NCBI RefSeq assembly: GCF_009729545.1
Contig: NZ_WFIY01000004.1
Coordinates: 1,276,001 to 1,340,000 of the forward strand
Direction: 5' to 3'
Length of the DNA: 64,000 nucleotides
Source: Acidianus infernus
Lineage (GTDB): Archaea > Thermoproteota > Thermoprotei_A > Sulfolobales > Sulfolobaceae
The notes under the pieces are model-generated. The model had not been told where the DNA came from. It saw nothing but the letters and a program-made list of their open reading frames with translations, and ran no database searches. Positions 10,682 to 19,241 of this stretch are shown one piece after another (position 1 is the first letter of the stretch; every line of letters begins with the position of its first letter). The translations under genes were made by a program, and so were the position numbers.

Positions 10682-11101
10682 ATGAAATTGATAGACGAGA
10701 TCGAAAATGAACATGGCACTAACGTTTTAACTATACTTTCGGACCCGTTTTTCTTGTTCCCTTCAATGTTAAAAGCTACGAATGTTGAGAAAATTGATAA
10801 TAAATACAAGGTAGAAATTCCAATAAAGGGAATCTTTTATTTGCCATTTAACCTAATAATTTACGTAACTAGGTATACCTCAATAAATTCAGTGAACTAT
10901 GTCGTGAACGTAGCTGATTTCGCTGAGCACAGATGGGGAAATATATGGTTTGATATTGAAGATAAGAAAATTAAGTTGAACCTCGATATTTCTTTGCCAC
11001 TAGATTTTATAAACTCGAAAATTTTAGAAAAAAGAGTTAAAGAATTCAAAGAAAAATTTAACGAATTAATAAGGATTGAAAGAATAAAAAGAAAAATTTG
11101 A
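10682..11101 (+). CDS. SRPBCC-like small protein (DUF3211-like), function unknown
   Basis: A 139-residue protein with alternating strands and a long C-terminal helix (LEKRVKEFKEKFNELIRIER). The layout MKLIDEIENEH...LSDPFFLFPSML...VEIPIKG resembles Sulfolobales DUF3211 proteins of the SRPBCC (helix-grip) type, which may bind hydrophobic ligands. No catalytic residues are evident. A strong A/T promoter (ATATATATATAAAC) lies about 25 bp upstream of the ATG. It converges with the MFS transporter gene, whose stop lies 5 bp beyond. The family call is from general pattern only. Confidence 0.5.
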   Translation: MKLIDEIENEHGTNVLTILSDPFFLFPSMLKATNVEKIDNKYKVEIPIKGIFYLPFNLIIYVTRYTSINSVNYVVNVADFAEHRWGNIWFDIEDKKIKLNLDISLPLDFINSKILEKRVKEFKEKFNELIRIERIKRKI

Positions 11102-11106
11102 ATTAT

Positions 11107-12615
11107 TTACTGTTTATCTGTAGTAATAGTGGTAGTAATTATTTCCTCATTTGACGCCTCTTCTAAGCTCTTATTCTTTGTTTCCGGAACAAAGAAGAAC
11201 GTTACTAAAGCTCCTATAACGCTAACCACTGCAAGCATTACTAGCAAGTTCTTTATTCCCATCTCTGTCAATAAAGTTGGGAATAAGTAAGTAGTTATTG
11301 CCGCTCCTAATTTCCCTGAGGCTGCAGAAATTCCGTGACCTGTAGTCCTAAACCTTACTGGATAAACCTCGGCAGGGATAACGAAAGTTGTCGTATTTGG
11401 CCCAAAATCAATGAAGAAGAAGCTCAATGCATATAGCACGAACGCTGCCTCAGCTGGTATTAAGAACCCACTAACCTTAGGGCCTTTCGATGTGTAAGTA
11501 ACTATCATTACGGCTGAAACTATGAGGTAAATTATTGCCATCATTACAAATCCTTGAATTTGTATAGTCTTCCTTCCTAGTTTATCTAATAAAGCTACTG
11601 CAGTAAAGTATCCTGGAAAACCTACAAGGTAGGGAACTGCTCCAAGGAATAATGCATAAGCAAGGTCTCCTTGGAAAACTGATAAGGGCAAAACTGTCGA
11701 GGACTTAGGGAACGGCGATCCAAATATCGGAGCAATTATTGGCGAAGAGTAAATTCCTGTTCCATAGAACGCTATATCCAATATGAACCAAGGAATTGTA
11801 GTACCTATTAATAAAGTACCGTACTTAGATAAGAATTCATTCGCACTCATTCTTTTTGCTACTACAGGTTGTTGTGCATCAATATTTCCTCCTAAGAAAG
11901 ATGCAGCCTTCTTAGCTTCTTCTACATTTCCATTTGCTAATAGTGAATATCTTGGAGTCTCAGGAACTTTCCTCCTTAAATATATTACTGTCGCAGCTGG
12001 AATCGCTCCTATACCTGCCATAACTCTCCAAGCTATGCATGGAGGTAAAACTAAGGCAGAGATTATTCCTACTGCGGCTGCGGCTAACGAGCCTAAGGCT
12101 TGATTTGAGAAAACTAGTGCAATAAGTTTTCCTCTATCTCTAACGTTTGCGTATTCACTCATTATTGTAGCCGAGATTGGATAATCCCCGCCAATTCCTA
12201 CACCCATTATAAACCTGAATATTATTAACCAAAGTAGGTTAGGAGATAGCGCGCTCAAAATCGCTCCTATAGTCAGTAAAGTAGCTTCTACTCCGTAAAT
12301 CTTTTTCCTGCCCAAGTAATCTCCTAAATATCCAAATATTAGCTGACCTACTATTGCCGCCCACAACGCTATAGAAGCTAATAATCCGTTCCAGAAATCC
12401 TTATCTGGACCTACTAAATATGAAGTAAATCCTGGCATTACTATTCCCGCGTATTTGTAAGCGTCATTTATAGTAGTTAATATATAACCTATTATTAGTA
12501 AATCGTATGCGTCAGTGAAGAAACCCATTCCTGCAGTGTACCATATTTTTATATGATTAAACGTCAGTTTTAGGGAATCTATAGATCTAAACGGTGAAGG
12601 GAAAGATTTACTCAT
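11107..12615 (-). CDS. MFS transporter, phosphate:H+ symporter-like
   Basis: A 502-residue, 12-TM major facilitator. GMGFFTDAYDLLIIGYI near residues 30-46 and GYLGDYLGRKKIYG (motif A) near 95-108 are followed by FIMGVGIGGDYPISATIMSE and NVRDRGKLIAL, the pattern of the Pho84/PHS phosphate symporters. The second half has DKLGRKTIQ and PAEVYPVRFRTTGHGISAA, also typical of PHS. It probably imports phosphate or a related anion with protons across the cytoplasmic membrane, which suits an acidophile. An extended cytoplasmic loop of about 50 residues separates TM6 and TM7. Substrate is inferred from the family. Confidence 0.82.
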   Translation of the reverse strand: MSKSFPSPFRSIDSLKLTFNHIKIWYTAGMGFFTDAYDLLIIGYILTTINDAYKYAGIVMPGFTSYLVGPDKDFWNGLLASIALWAAIVGQLIFGYLGDYLGRKKIYGVEATLLTIGAILSALSPNLLWLIIFRFIMGVGIGGDYPISATIMSEYANVRDRGKLIALVFSNQALGSLAAAAVGIISALVLPPCIAWRVMAGIGAIPAATVIYLRRKVPETPRYSLLANGNVEEAKKAASFLGGNIDAQQPVVAKRMSANEFLSKYGTLLIGTTIPWFILDIAFYGTGIYSSPIIAPIFGSPFPKSSTVLPLSVFQGDLAYALFLGAVPYLVGFPGYFTAVALLDKLGRKTIQIQGFVMMAIIYLIVSAVMIVTYTSKGPKVSGFLIPAEAAFVLYALSFFFIDFGPNTTTFVIPAEVYPVRFRTTGHGISAASGKLGAAITTYLFPTLLTEMGIKNLLVMLAVVSVIGALVTFFFVPETKNKSLEEASNEEIITTTITTDKQ

Positions 12616-12703
12616 TTTTATCGAGTTGAATATAGAAAGTTCATATTTATACTTTCTCTACATAAAATAAATAGTTTTACATAAGCTAAATAGTTCTATA
12701 TAT

Positions 12704-13012
12704 TCAACTATAAAAGCCATCATTTACTTTTCTCTCAATCTCACCCAAGAGTTTAAGATTTATCCAAGCTCTCCCAAAAGTCCCTATATTCTCTTCGTCT
12801 ATTGTAATTAAGACGTTGTTAGGATCTCCCCTAACTCTTATTAGAATTTCTTCAACTTTATGAAAATGCCCTTTCTTTTGACCTCTAAGTAGGTAATCGT
12901 TTTGCGAATACTGGTTAATTCTGACTTCCCAACCATCAATGCTTAAGGAATTCTGAAGATCTTGGACTAGTTTTTGAATATTTATATTTTTATCTATGAA
13001 AGCCTTTTGCAT
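12704..13012 (-). CDS. conserved-looking hypothetical protein
   Basis: A 102-residue soluble protein with a mixed alpha/beta pattern (WEVRINQYSQNDYLLRGQKK, then VEEILIRVRGDPNNVLITID). No motif is recognised, and there are no TM segments or signal peptide. An AT-rich promoter-like region lies upstream on the minus strand. It stands alone between the MFS gene and the module at 13163. Coding status is supported by length and composition only. Confidence 0.55.
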   Translation of the reverse strand: MQKAFIDKNINIQKLVQDLQNSLSIDGWEVRINQYSQNDYLLRGQKKGHFHKVEEILIRVRGDPNNVLITIDEENIGTFGRAWINLKLLGEIERKVNDGFYS

Positions 13013-13162
13013 ATCATATTTAGAAGATATAAAAATAAAAAATCGATGTTATAAAAGTTGAAGGTCATTATCTAAAGCATCAAACTTAAGCAATTTTTAG
13101 AAAAGAAGACCTTTTAAACTTATTATACCCTCTCCACTATTAATAATATAAGGTTACTTATT

Positions 13163-13627
13163 ATGATTGATAAGGAGGTTTTTCGTCTTATTAATTTTCG
13201 TCTTATTAAGCTACTACTTTATGTTGCAAAAAGAGAGAATGCAGACGTTGACGCGACCAAACTCCAGAAGATATTCTTTTTGTTAGAGAAAGAGAAAGGA
13301 GTAGAGTTAGGACTTAATTTCGAACCATGGTTCTTCGGTCCATACTCTGAACTACTGCAAGACTACATTGACAAACTAATTGAACTAGGTGAAGTTGACG
13401 TAATTGAGCATGAGGTCAAAGATCCTTTCACAGAATTAGTGATAACGTACAACAGTACTTATGTGCTAAAGGGCGAGTTTAAGCCAGAAGAAAAGGACGT
13501 AGATATTATGGAATTCTTCAAAGAATGGGTTAGGAAAAGTAGAAGTGAGATTCTAAAATACGTCTACGAAAAATACCCAGAGTATGGTAAGTACTCCTTA
13601 ATTAGAGATAAGATTTTGGGTAGTTAA
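13163..13627 (+). CDS. YwgA/SocA (Panacea)-like protein
   Basis: A 154-residue protein. The segment DATKLQKIFFLLEKEKGVELGL followed by NFEPWFFGPYSELLQDYIDK near residues 32-75 matches the K-L-Q-K...F...Y-G-P-Y/V pattern of YwgA and the SocA/Panacea domain, a chaperone-like antitoxin fold often paired with diverse toxins. There are no TM segments. The next gene starts at the base after its stop, so they are translationally linked. This makes a two-gene module plausible; toxin/antitoxin roles are inference only. Confidence 0.55.
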   Translation: MIDKEVFRLINFRLIKLLLYVAKRENADVDATKLQKIFFLLEKEKGVELGLNFEPWFFGPYSELLQDYIDKLIELGEVDVIEHEVKDPFTELVITYNSTYVLKGEFKPEEKDVDIMEFFKEWVRKSRSEILKYVYEKYPEYGKYSLIRDKILGS

Positions 13628-14434
13628 ATGAATAAAAAGTCAATATTTGCTAAGTTCCTCTTAAACTCCTTAAGTTTTTTCGATACTGTAGAAGCTTTAT
13701 ATAAAAGAATACAAACAGAACAAACAGGAGAAGAAAGTATTTTATCTGATATTAAACTCTTAGAGGAACAGAAGATTTTTAATATTGCGAGGTTTTTTGA
13801 AACTTCAAGTAAAGCTTTTCTTGCAACATATGGAGTTATAATAGTTTACCCCGTATTTTTAATATCAACGGTAGAGAGGGAACGCTTAAAATGTCAAAGG
13901 CAATTTCAGAAAATACTAAATTCGTTGCCAACTTTATTAAGACAAGCTGTTAACACTAAGAAAATTATAGAAAAATTGAAGCATGATCCGATAGGGAAAT
14001 CTCAGATATCCGATCTCCTAATTACAACGGCCAATTTCTTAAGATGTATGCAAAAAAAGGAGTTGGCAGAAGTTTATGAGAATATCGCAAATTTCTTGAA
14101 AAAGCCTGCTAATGAAAGAAACTATTCAGATTTGTTTAGATTAAGAAATGAGATCACTAGAGTAATCCAATTTAGGAATGAATATGAACAGTTGCTTAGC
14201 CTAATTAGAAAATGCCTTGAAGAGCAAGAAGAAGATGAGGTTTGTAAAAACTTACCAGATGAGAGTAAGAAAATGTTAGAAGTGTATAAAGAAAAGCCTT
14301 ATTTAATTGATCAAATACTACTTATGTTAGATCTGAGTCTCCAAGAACTTTTTGATGGTTTACTGCACACTGCTTATTTGGCTAGAGCTGCAGAGACTGC
14401 AGACTATATCATAGGGAGAGAGGAAGCAGACTAA
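13628..14434 (+). CDS. helical protein of unknown function, paired with the YwgA-like gene
   Basis: A 268-residue, mostly helical protein starting directly after the previous stop. A hydrophobic patch near residues 60-78 (FLATYGVIIVYPVFLISTV) could be one TM or a buried helix. The remainder is charged coiled-coil-like sequence with a cysteine pair (LIRKCLEEQEEDEVCKNL). After its TAA (14432-14434) the same frame stays open to 14593 and reads YLEEVRDHQKEIMEVMRRF and onward, so the original protein may have been about 320 residues. I recognise no family. Confidence 0.55.
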   Translation: MNKKSIFAKFLLNSLSFFDTVEALYKRIQTEQTGEESILSDIKLLEEQKIFNIARFFETSSKAFLATYGVIIVYPVFLISTVERERLKCQRQFQKILNSLPTLLRQAVNTKKIIEKLKHDPIGKSQISDLLITTANFLRCMQKKELAEVYENIANFLKKPANERNYSDLFRLRNEITRVIQFRNEYEQLLSLIRKCLEEQEEDEVCKNLPDESKKMLEVYKEKPYLIDQILLMLDLSLQELFDGLLHTAYLARAAETADYIIGREEAD

Positions 14435-14593
14435 AAATATTTGGAGGAAGTGAGGGATCATCAGAAGGAAATAATGGAAGTAATGAGAAGATTTGCGGAA
14501 ATAAATAGTCGGCTAGTGAGATCTGGTGAGGTAGACAACTTTATGGCTGAAGTAGAGAGTGAGATCAGGAAAATATTAAAGGCAAAGACGTAA
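14435..14593 (+). pseudogene. in-frame continuation of the preceding gene after a stop codon
   Basis: A 52-codon open stretch in the same frame as the gene ending at 14434, with a coiled-coil character: EVRDHQKEIMEVMRRFAEI then VESEIRKILKAKT and a TAA at 14591-14593. Either a nonsense mutation has cut the upstream gene or this is a separate small ORF starting at TTG/GTG near 14441-14451. The coding-like composition favours a once-longer protein. Confidence 0.5.
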
Positions 14594-15078
14594 ATAAATG
14601 GTTAAGTTTATAATAATGCGCATAACCAATTTATGAAACTCATAATGGTATGGATCTCTGGTTGTAATGTCTACTATTCCAGATAAAACACTGCATTTCA
14701 AGTTAGCTTAAAGGTTTATTATAAAATAATTTTAAAGCTAAATCTAAACCTTTAAACATCCCATTAAAATGGGAAGCCTCCTTAAATGGTGGAAAGCCCC
14801 CTTATAGGAATTTTAAAACCTCTTTTCCTATGGCTAAGAGTTTCCGGTAGACAAAATTGTGCGTATACTACTTATGAAAACAAAGCCCTTATTACTAGTT
14901 ATACCTTGCTTTAAGCTCAAGGAGGGCCTAATGTTTTAAAGGAGGTCAGTCAACTCTTCATCAATATCCTCAACGCACAATCCACTTCCATGGTATGCTA
15001 GCTTATGGCTTTTAGCACTTGCAATATAGAAAAAGCAATGCGTGAGGTCGTAAAATTAACTCTTGTCTGCTCTCCTTT
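14594..15078 (-). other. intergenic region with a probable transposase remnant
   Basis: On the minus strand, around 15005-14940, a frame reads AYHGSGLCVEDIDEELTDLL then stop, followed in another frame by SLKQGITSNKGFVF. This resembles the middle of crenarchaeal DDE transposases but is too short to name. A perfect 14-bp palindrome, CCCATTAAAATGGG, lies near 14760. No intact gene is present. Confidence 0.3.
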
Positions 15079-15672
15079 CTAATATACTCTCCATTTAGAA
15101 ACGTCGTAAAAAGCCCTGCAGACTTCGTTACCCATTTCCTTTGAAGGTAACGCCAGGATTACAATGCTCTTCTCCGCCTCTTTCATTATATAAGACGCTA
15201 GCGTCTTTTTGGACTCGTCGTCTAAATTTGCGTAAGGTTCATCAATTAATAATAGCTTGTGAGGTTGTGAAATAACCAACTCTAGGAGTAACTTCTTCTT
15301 AGTACCTTGAGAGAGTTTTGAAAACTTCGTGTTTTTCCACTTCTCGTAAATTCCGAATATATCCTTAACCTCAGTATTATATAACTCCTTTACTAGGTTA
15401 TAGTAGTCCTTTACGGTCAAGTGTTCATAAGGCTTCATGCCCTCTACGTGGAAGCTTATTTCATCCTGACTTAGTTCCCTTCCGCCAAACTTCACTTCTC
15501 CTTCTGCTGGAATTACCTTAGCAATTGCCAATAACAACGAGGTTTTCCCACTACCGTTAGGTCCAGTTAAACAGATGGGGTTATTATCTTCAATAATGTT
15601 AACGTTTTCGAGAATTGTCGTGTTCCCCCTCTTTACCGTTAAATTCCTTATTTCCATTAAATGCCCTTGCAC
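15079..15672 (-). CDS. ABC transporter ATP-binding protein
   Basis: A 197-residue ABC ATPase. Walker A is LTGPNGSGKTSLL near residues 34-46; the signature is the divergent KLSQGTKKKLLLEL near 118-131; Walker B is KLLLIDEPYANLDD near 139-152. It is shorter than typical (about 220-300), like the minimal ATPases that pair with ABC-2 exporters. The start is GTG 15672 (leaderless fit with TTAATATAG upstream) or ATG 15657. With the ABC-2-like membrane proteins at 16657 and 18373 it probably forms an exporter in the SagB/YcaO-like island; that pairing is inferred. Confidence 0.85.
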   Translation of the reverse strand: MQGHLMEIRNLTVKRGNTTILENVNIIEDNNPICLTGPNGSGKTSLLLAIAKVIPAEGEVKFGGRELSQDEISFHVEGMKPYEHLTVKDYYNLVKELYNTEVKDIFGIYEKWKNTKFSKLSQGTKKKLLLELVISQPHKLLLIDEPYANLDDESKKTLASYIMKEAEKSIVILALPSKEMGNEVCRAFYDVSKWRVY

Positions 15673-16418
15673 GTGTATAGTTTCGCTTTCCTATACCTTT
15701 AATATAGTATAAAGTCTGTGTTTAAGACTAACGAAGTTTACAATAAATTAGGGTTAAAGGGTAAAGCCTCGCTATTCGCGGTAGACACAAGAATAATATG
15801 ACATTAATGAGGATAATGGAATTTATAATTGTATTAGAAGTTCAATCAGGAAAGATAGAGGTGAGAAAGAGGACGCGTTAGAATGCATACGATAAATAGT
15901 TTACTTATAAGGCTACTAATTTAAAAGGTCTTTCTCTCCTTATTTGTTTTTCACGTGTTGACAATGGGAAGAATTTAAACTATTGTTCTCAATTAACTTA
16001 TTTACAGAAAATCTAGTAGAAACGCTATTTTAAAGGAGGTGATTTTGGGTCTATCGTAGAAGGGTAAGGCTTGTAATTTTTTATTAACTCTAAAACTAGC
16101 TAGACTGTAACACTTTTACGAAACTGCTCGTTACTCTAAATGTTGTTTTTGAATAGTTAATTTATATGGTATTACACTATATTTTTAATATTTTTACTGA
16201 TGATCTTTCAACTGATGGCTGCTCACAAGGGTAATGGAGTTTCCCTCGGAGGGCGTATGAAGCCCGTGGCGGAATTAGAAGTTAAGGATAAATTACGCCA
16301 CGAGTAAACACAGCTACTAGCGAGTGATCTATTAAAAAATTCAACTTATTCTCATTTATCAAGAAAATCTTAATTTTAGGGTTTAAAATATATTTGCTCA
16401 CTTTTGCACCACCATCTC
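15673..16418. other. gene-poor region with repeat copy B1
   Basis: About 745 bp without an intact gene. It holds repeat copy B1 (16094-16320, listed separately) and AT-rich promoter-like sequence, including GTTTAAAATATATTTG (16381-16396) before the small peptide ORF at 16419. Confidence 0.5.
16094..16320 (+). repeat. repeat family B, copy 1 (probable IS200/IS605 end remnant)
   Basis: It shares AGACTGTAACA-TTTTACGA, then TCAACTGATG-CTGCTCACAA and CCTCGGAGGG-GTATGAAGCC with the copy at 21436. It ends with CCCGTGGCGG...TTACGCCACGAG, an imperfect inverted repeat. In one frame all copies encode PRR-x-YEARGGIRS-like sequence, as expected for the tail of a transposase-type ORF. The copy has an extra spacer of about 60 bp relative to copy 2. 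Confidence 0.5.
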
Positions 16419-16508
16419 ATGGCTATCTCAGTAGGTGTCACTGCAACACCCGAGAAACAACAAGTAGAAAATGAAGATACACATAGTTTTGCATGTATCA
16501 GTGTTTGA
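16419..16508 (+). CDS. 29-residue peptide, candidate RiPP precursor
   Basis: A short ORF starting at ATG 16419 and stopping at TGA 16506-16508. The N-terminal half is MAISVGVTATPEKQQ, an acidic hinge follows (VENEDTH), and the tail is SFACISV with one Cys and two Ser. It lies next to the SagB-type dehydrogenase island. A TATA-like TTTAAAATATAT is about 30 bp upstream, the right place for a leaderless transcript. Leader-plus-short-core layout and location suggest a modified-peptide precursor, but there is no homology support and the ORF could be fortuitous. Confidence 0.4.
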   Translation: MAISVGVTATPEKQQVENEDTHSFACISV

Positions 16509-16555
16509 TAATCCTAATTTTTATCTTTGATCATTAATGGATAGTAACTATACAA

Positions 16556-16603
16556 ATTTTTAAGTAAAGGTTGGTGTCTTATTTTCAGACTTTATTACCA
16601 GTT
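16556..16603 (+). repeat. 48-nt inverted repeat, left copy
   Basis: It contains GTTGGTGTCTTATTTTCAGA plus flanking bases and is 45/48 identical, in inverted orientation, to 19194-19241. It begins with ATTTTTAAGTAA, a promoter-like element. It lies between the peptide ORF and the 3' end of the membrane-protein gene at 16657, so this copy has no gene directly downstream on its strand. Confidence 0.85.
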
Positions 16604-16656
16604 ATTCACATTTACTATCATTTAGTAGCATACCAAAGGGTCTTTCTCATTTTCAA

Positions 16657-17475
16657 TTAATCTTTAATCCTCTTCCTTAAGTTGAATTCTATTCCGACAA
16701 CCATAGAAATTGCAGACACAATGGCATACAATATCAAAACTTCCAGGATAGTGCAATACTTGACGTAAGGTAGATTTGTGCCGTAAAGTCCATAGTACAC
16801 AATCTTCGTCTGGAAGTATATCTCTCTCCAGTTGTGGAACGCCGTGGGGAAATAATAAGGTAAAGTGAATAGAACGTAGAGCATCAGATGAGGAGCGTAC
16901 TTTTGTAAATAATAATCAATAAGCACGTTGCCGAAAAAGTATAACGTTACAGAGAAGAGTAGGGCTGACTTTTGGTCTGGTATAAAGCTACTAAACGCTA
17001 TTGTCGAGGTTATTGGTATTGTAGATAATAGAAGGAGCAATATCGAGAGCCTTTCGTAATCATCCACAGTAAATTTCTCTACTGGTGAGGAAATTGTGAT
17101 GAACAGAATTAGTGAGGAAATTATGCTTAAGATAGTCAAGAAAGTTAACTCTATCATTACCTTATTCCATACGTAATTGCGGAACGAGTTCCTATATATC
17201 GACTTTAAGAATATGTAATGCGCCTTCTCCTCTAGATCTTCTGAAATCGTTACAGAAGCAAGCGCGCTAGAAATGAGTGAGATATAAAACCAGAGATTGT
17301 ATGACAAGTAACTGAGGATGAAAAGGCGTGCCTCGCTAGGTAACTTGTGAAGAAAATAACTGGAGTAAATATATAGAAATATCATGAATATCATGTAAAT
17401 TGCCAAGGATATCATAAATTTCCTAGTTAAGAACACCGTTTTCGCTACAAAACGTTTCATGAGAATAACTACCAT
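16657..17475 (-). CDS. ABC-2-like multi-pass membrane protein
   Basis: A 272-residue protein with about six hydrophobic helices, beginning near residue 15 (TRKFMISLAIYMIFMIFLYI). A soluble segment between TM2 and TM3 has ISEDLEEKAHYIFLKSIYRN, matching in layout the E-x3-G-T-x3-LL-S-P coupling segment of ABC-2 permeases. The paralogue-like protein at 18373 has ISEEKNFARVVFLKSLFKNN at the same place. It probably exports a small product with the ATPase at 15079. Start is ATG 17475 or the internal ATG about five codons later. It is divergent from the SagB gene (gap about 80 bp). Confidence 0.7.
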   Translation of the reverse strand: MVVILMKRFVAKTVFLTRKFMISLAIYMIFMIFLYIYSSYFLHKLPSEARLFILSYLSYNLWFYISLISSALASVTISEDLEEKAHYIFLKSIYRNSFRNYVWNKVMIELTFLTILSIISSLILFITISSPVEKFTVDDYERLSILLLLLSTIPITSTIAFSSFIPDQKSALLFSVTLYFFGNVLIDYYLQKYAPHLMLYVLFTLPYYFPTAFHNWREIYFQTKIVYYGLYGTNLPYVKYCTILEVLILYAIVSAISMVVGIEFNLRKRIKD

Positions 17476-17557
17476 TGTTGTTTTAATTAGGTATACGAAA
17501 GTCGGATTTTACGACTTAATTTTAAACTAATATTCCAAAATATTTATGTAATGTTTG

Positions 17558-18376
17558 ATGCTAATAAAATTTAGATCGAAAAATTGGATAACATTAAGAT
17601 ATAATTCCGTAAGTGATAGAATTTTGGACATGTTATATACTCCGCCTATTTGGAGCCTTTATTTAAGTGAAATGAAACGTGAGAAATTATCATCAAATTT
17701 GTCCATAACTAGCGGTTTTTTCATATCACCAGATATTGCAAAAATGATTAGTATACCAAATTATGAAATAGGTAAAGAAATTAAATTAAGGCCTCTCGAA
17801 AACATAAATGTAGATCTAGCGGATATACTAATGAAAAGACGTAGTTCGAGAGAGTTTAATAACAAACTTAAATTTGATGAACTATCTTCGATATTAGTTT
17901 ATGGTGCAGGTAAGAGTTCTAAAGATAAGTATACTGGAAGAACATTAAGAACTTATCCTTCTCCTGGTGCATTATATCCTAACTCCGTTTATGTACTTGT
18001 TAATAACGTTGACGGACTTGAGAAAGGGATTTATTATTTTAACCCAGATATATTATCAATATATTTACTTTCGTCTAATGAAGAAAGAATTAAAGTAATT
18101 TATTCTGGGTTTATGGATAGGGATATGGCTTCTAAAGCGTCGGTTATAATATTCTTGGTCAACAACATCTTAAGAACTGTTTTAAAATACGGCGAATTGG
18201 GATTCAAATTATCGCTAATAGAAGCTGGAATAATAGCTCAGAACATTGTATTATTAGCTACGGCTTTAGGGAAAAAGAGCTTAATTTACGAGTCCTTTAT
18301 CGATAATAAATTGGAAAATGGTTTAAGTATAAATGGAGTCACTCAGTTTATTTCAACTACAATTCTACTAGGTTAA
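17558..18376 (+). CDS. SagB-type (azoline-forming) FMN dehydrogenase
   Basis: A nitroreductase-fold protein of the SagB/McbC type, about 272 residues. LMKRRSSREFNNKLKFDELS near residues 90-109 carries the Arg/Ser FMN-phosphate contacts. TYPSPGALYPNSVYVLV near 130-146 is the P-S-P/A-G-A-L-Y-P signature of SagB enzymes, and IEAGIIAQNIVLLATALG near 222-239 is the conserved helix before the active site. SagB enzymes oxidise azolines to thiazoles/oxazoles in ribosomal peptide products; some act on other modified peptides. I place the start at ATG 17558 (TTG 17555 is directly before). It overlaps the next, convergent gene by 4 nt. Confidence 0.82.
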   Translation: MLIKFRSKNWITLRYNSVSDRILDMLYTPPIWSLYLSEMKREKLSSNLSITSGFFISPDIAKMISIPNYEIGKEIKLRPLENINVDLADILMKRRSSREFNNKLKFDELSSILVYGAGKSSKDKYTGRTLRTYPSPGALYPNSVYVLVNNVDGLEKGIYYFNPDILSIYLLSSNEERIKVIYSGFMDRDMASKASVIIFLVNNILRTVLKYGELGFKLSLIEAGIIAQNIVLLATALGKKSLIYESFIDNKLENGLSINGVTQFISTTILLG

Positions 18377-19167
18377 TCTTCTTTTTTACCTACTATTTTT
18401 ATCACGTTATAAACTATGGGAATCACGCCTATTACTAAGTTAATTAAAATACCTATTGTAGCCCACGTTAATGATATCGTTACTTGATGAGGAGGTACTT
18501 TATAACCCCAAACTGCAACTATTTCGGAAATACTTTGCTTTTCTATTGTTTTAATTATTAAAAATTCAATTAGATTCCCTAGATCCAAGTAATAATAACT
18601 TAAATAATGAGTTCCTATTATATTAAGAATTATGCCATTATAAAATAATGAATAGAAAATAAAATTGAATACTATGCTTATTCTGGGATCACTAAATAAG
18701 GATCCAATACCAACCATTTGTATATTAATTACTATAAGTGTTATTGATAGAATTAGTGAGATTTCTAACATTTGCATAAACGATAGACCTACTAGGTAAT
18801 AGTTAACGACTCCAACTATTGTGACGCTAAGGGCTATAGATAAGGCAGACATTAAGATTATTGCAGATAACACCTTCGACGATAAGTACCTTTTAATATT
18901 ATTTTTGAATAACGATTTTAGGAAAACGACCCTCGCAAAGTTCTTTTCTTCTGATATTATGTCAGAAAGGAAGATTGTTAGAATAAAGAAAACGTCAGAT
19001 AACATAAGGGACGCTATAGATGGTATCACTGCAAATTTAACATAAGGATATGGATTTGTGCTAATAGAAGTATACGTGAATAATGCGTTTAAAAAGATAT
19101 AAATTACTACTATTATTAAAAATCTCCTTCTAGCAAACATTATGCGTAAACTTTCCCTTATCATCAT
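18373..19167 (-). CDS. ABC-2-like multi-pass membrane protein
   Basis: A 264-residue protein with about six TM helices, the first at residues 13-32 (RRRFLIIVVIYIFLNALFTY). A cytosolic coupling-like segment ISEEKNFARVVFLKSLFKNN parallels that of the protein at 16657, so the two may be distant paralogues forming one exporter. Its promoter region carries the right copy of the 48-nt inverted repeat (19194-19241), 27 bp before the start. It is convergent with the SagB gene. The transported product is presumably that of the island; this is inference. Confidence 0.7.
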   Translation of the reverse strand: MMIRESLRIMFARRRFLIIVVIYIFLNALFTYTSISTNPYPYVKFAVIPSIASLMLSDVFFILTIFLSDIISEEKNFARVVFLKSLFKNNIKRYLSSKVLSAIILMSALSIALSVTIVGVVNYYLVGLSFMQMLEISLILSITLIVINIQMVGIGSLFSDPRISIVFNFIFYSLFYNGIILNIIGTHYLSYYYLDLGNLIEFLIIKTIEKQSISEIVAVWGYKVPPHQVTISLTWATIGILINLVIGVIPIVYNVIKIVGKKED

Positions 19168-19193
19168 TTACTCTTTGCACGAAATTTACCTTA

Positions 19194-19241
19194 AACTAGT
19201 AATAAAGTCTGAAAATAAGACACCAACACTTACTTAAAAAT
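19194..19241 (-). repeat. 48-nt inverted repeat, right copy
   Basis: The reverse complement matches 16556-16603 at 45 of 48 positions. On the minus strand it begins ATTTTTAAGTAA, a plausible BRE/TATA for the membrane-protein gene at 18373-19167. Its outer edge lies exactly where the YcaO-like open frame begins (19238). Confidence 0.85.

Noticed and set aside
16222..16315. Small ORF starting ATGGCTGCTCACAAGG within repeat copy B1
   Set aside because: The reading frame is not kept in copies B2 and B3, so it is not a conserved peptide; the block is better explained as a repeat.
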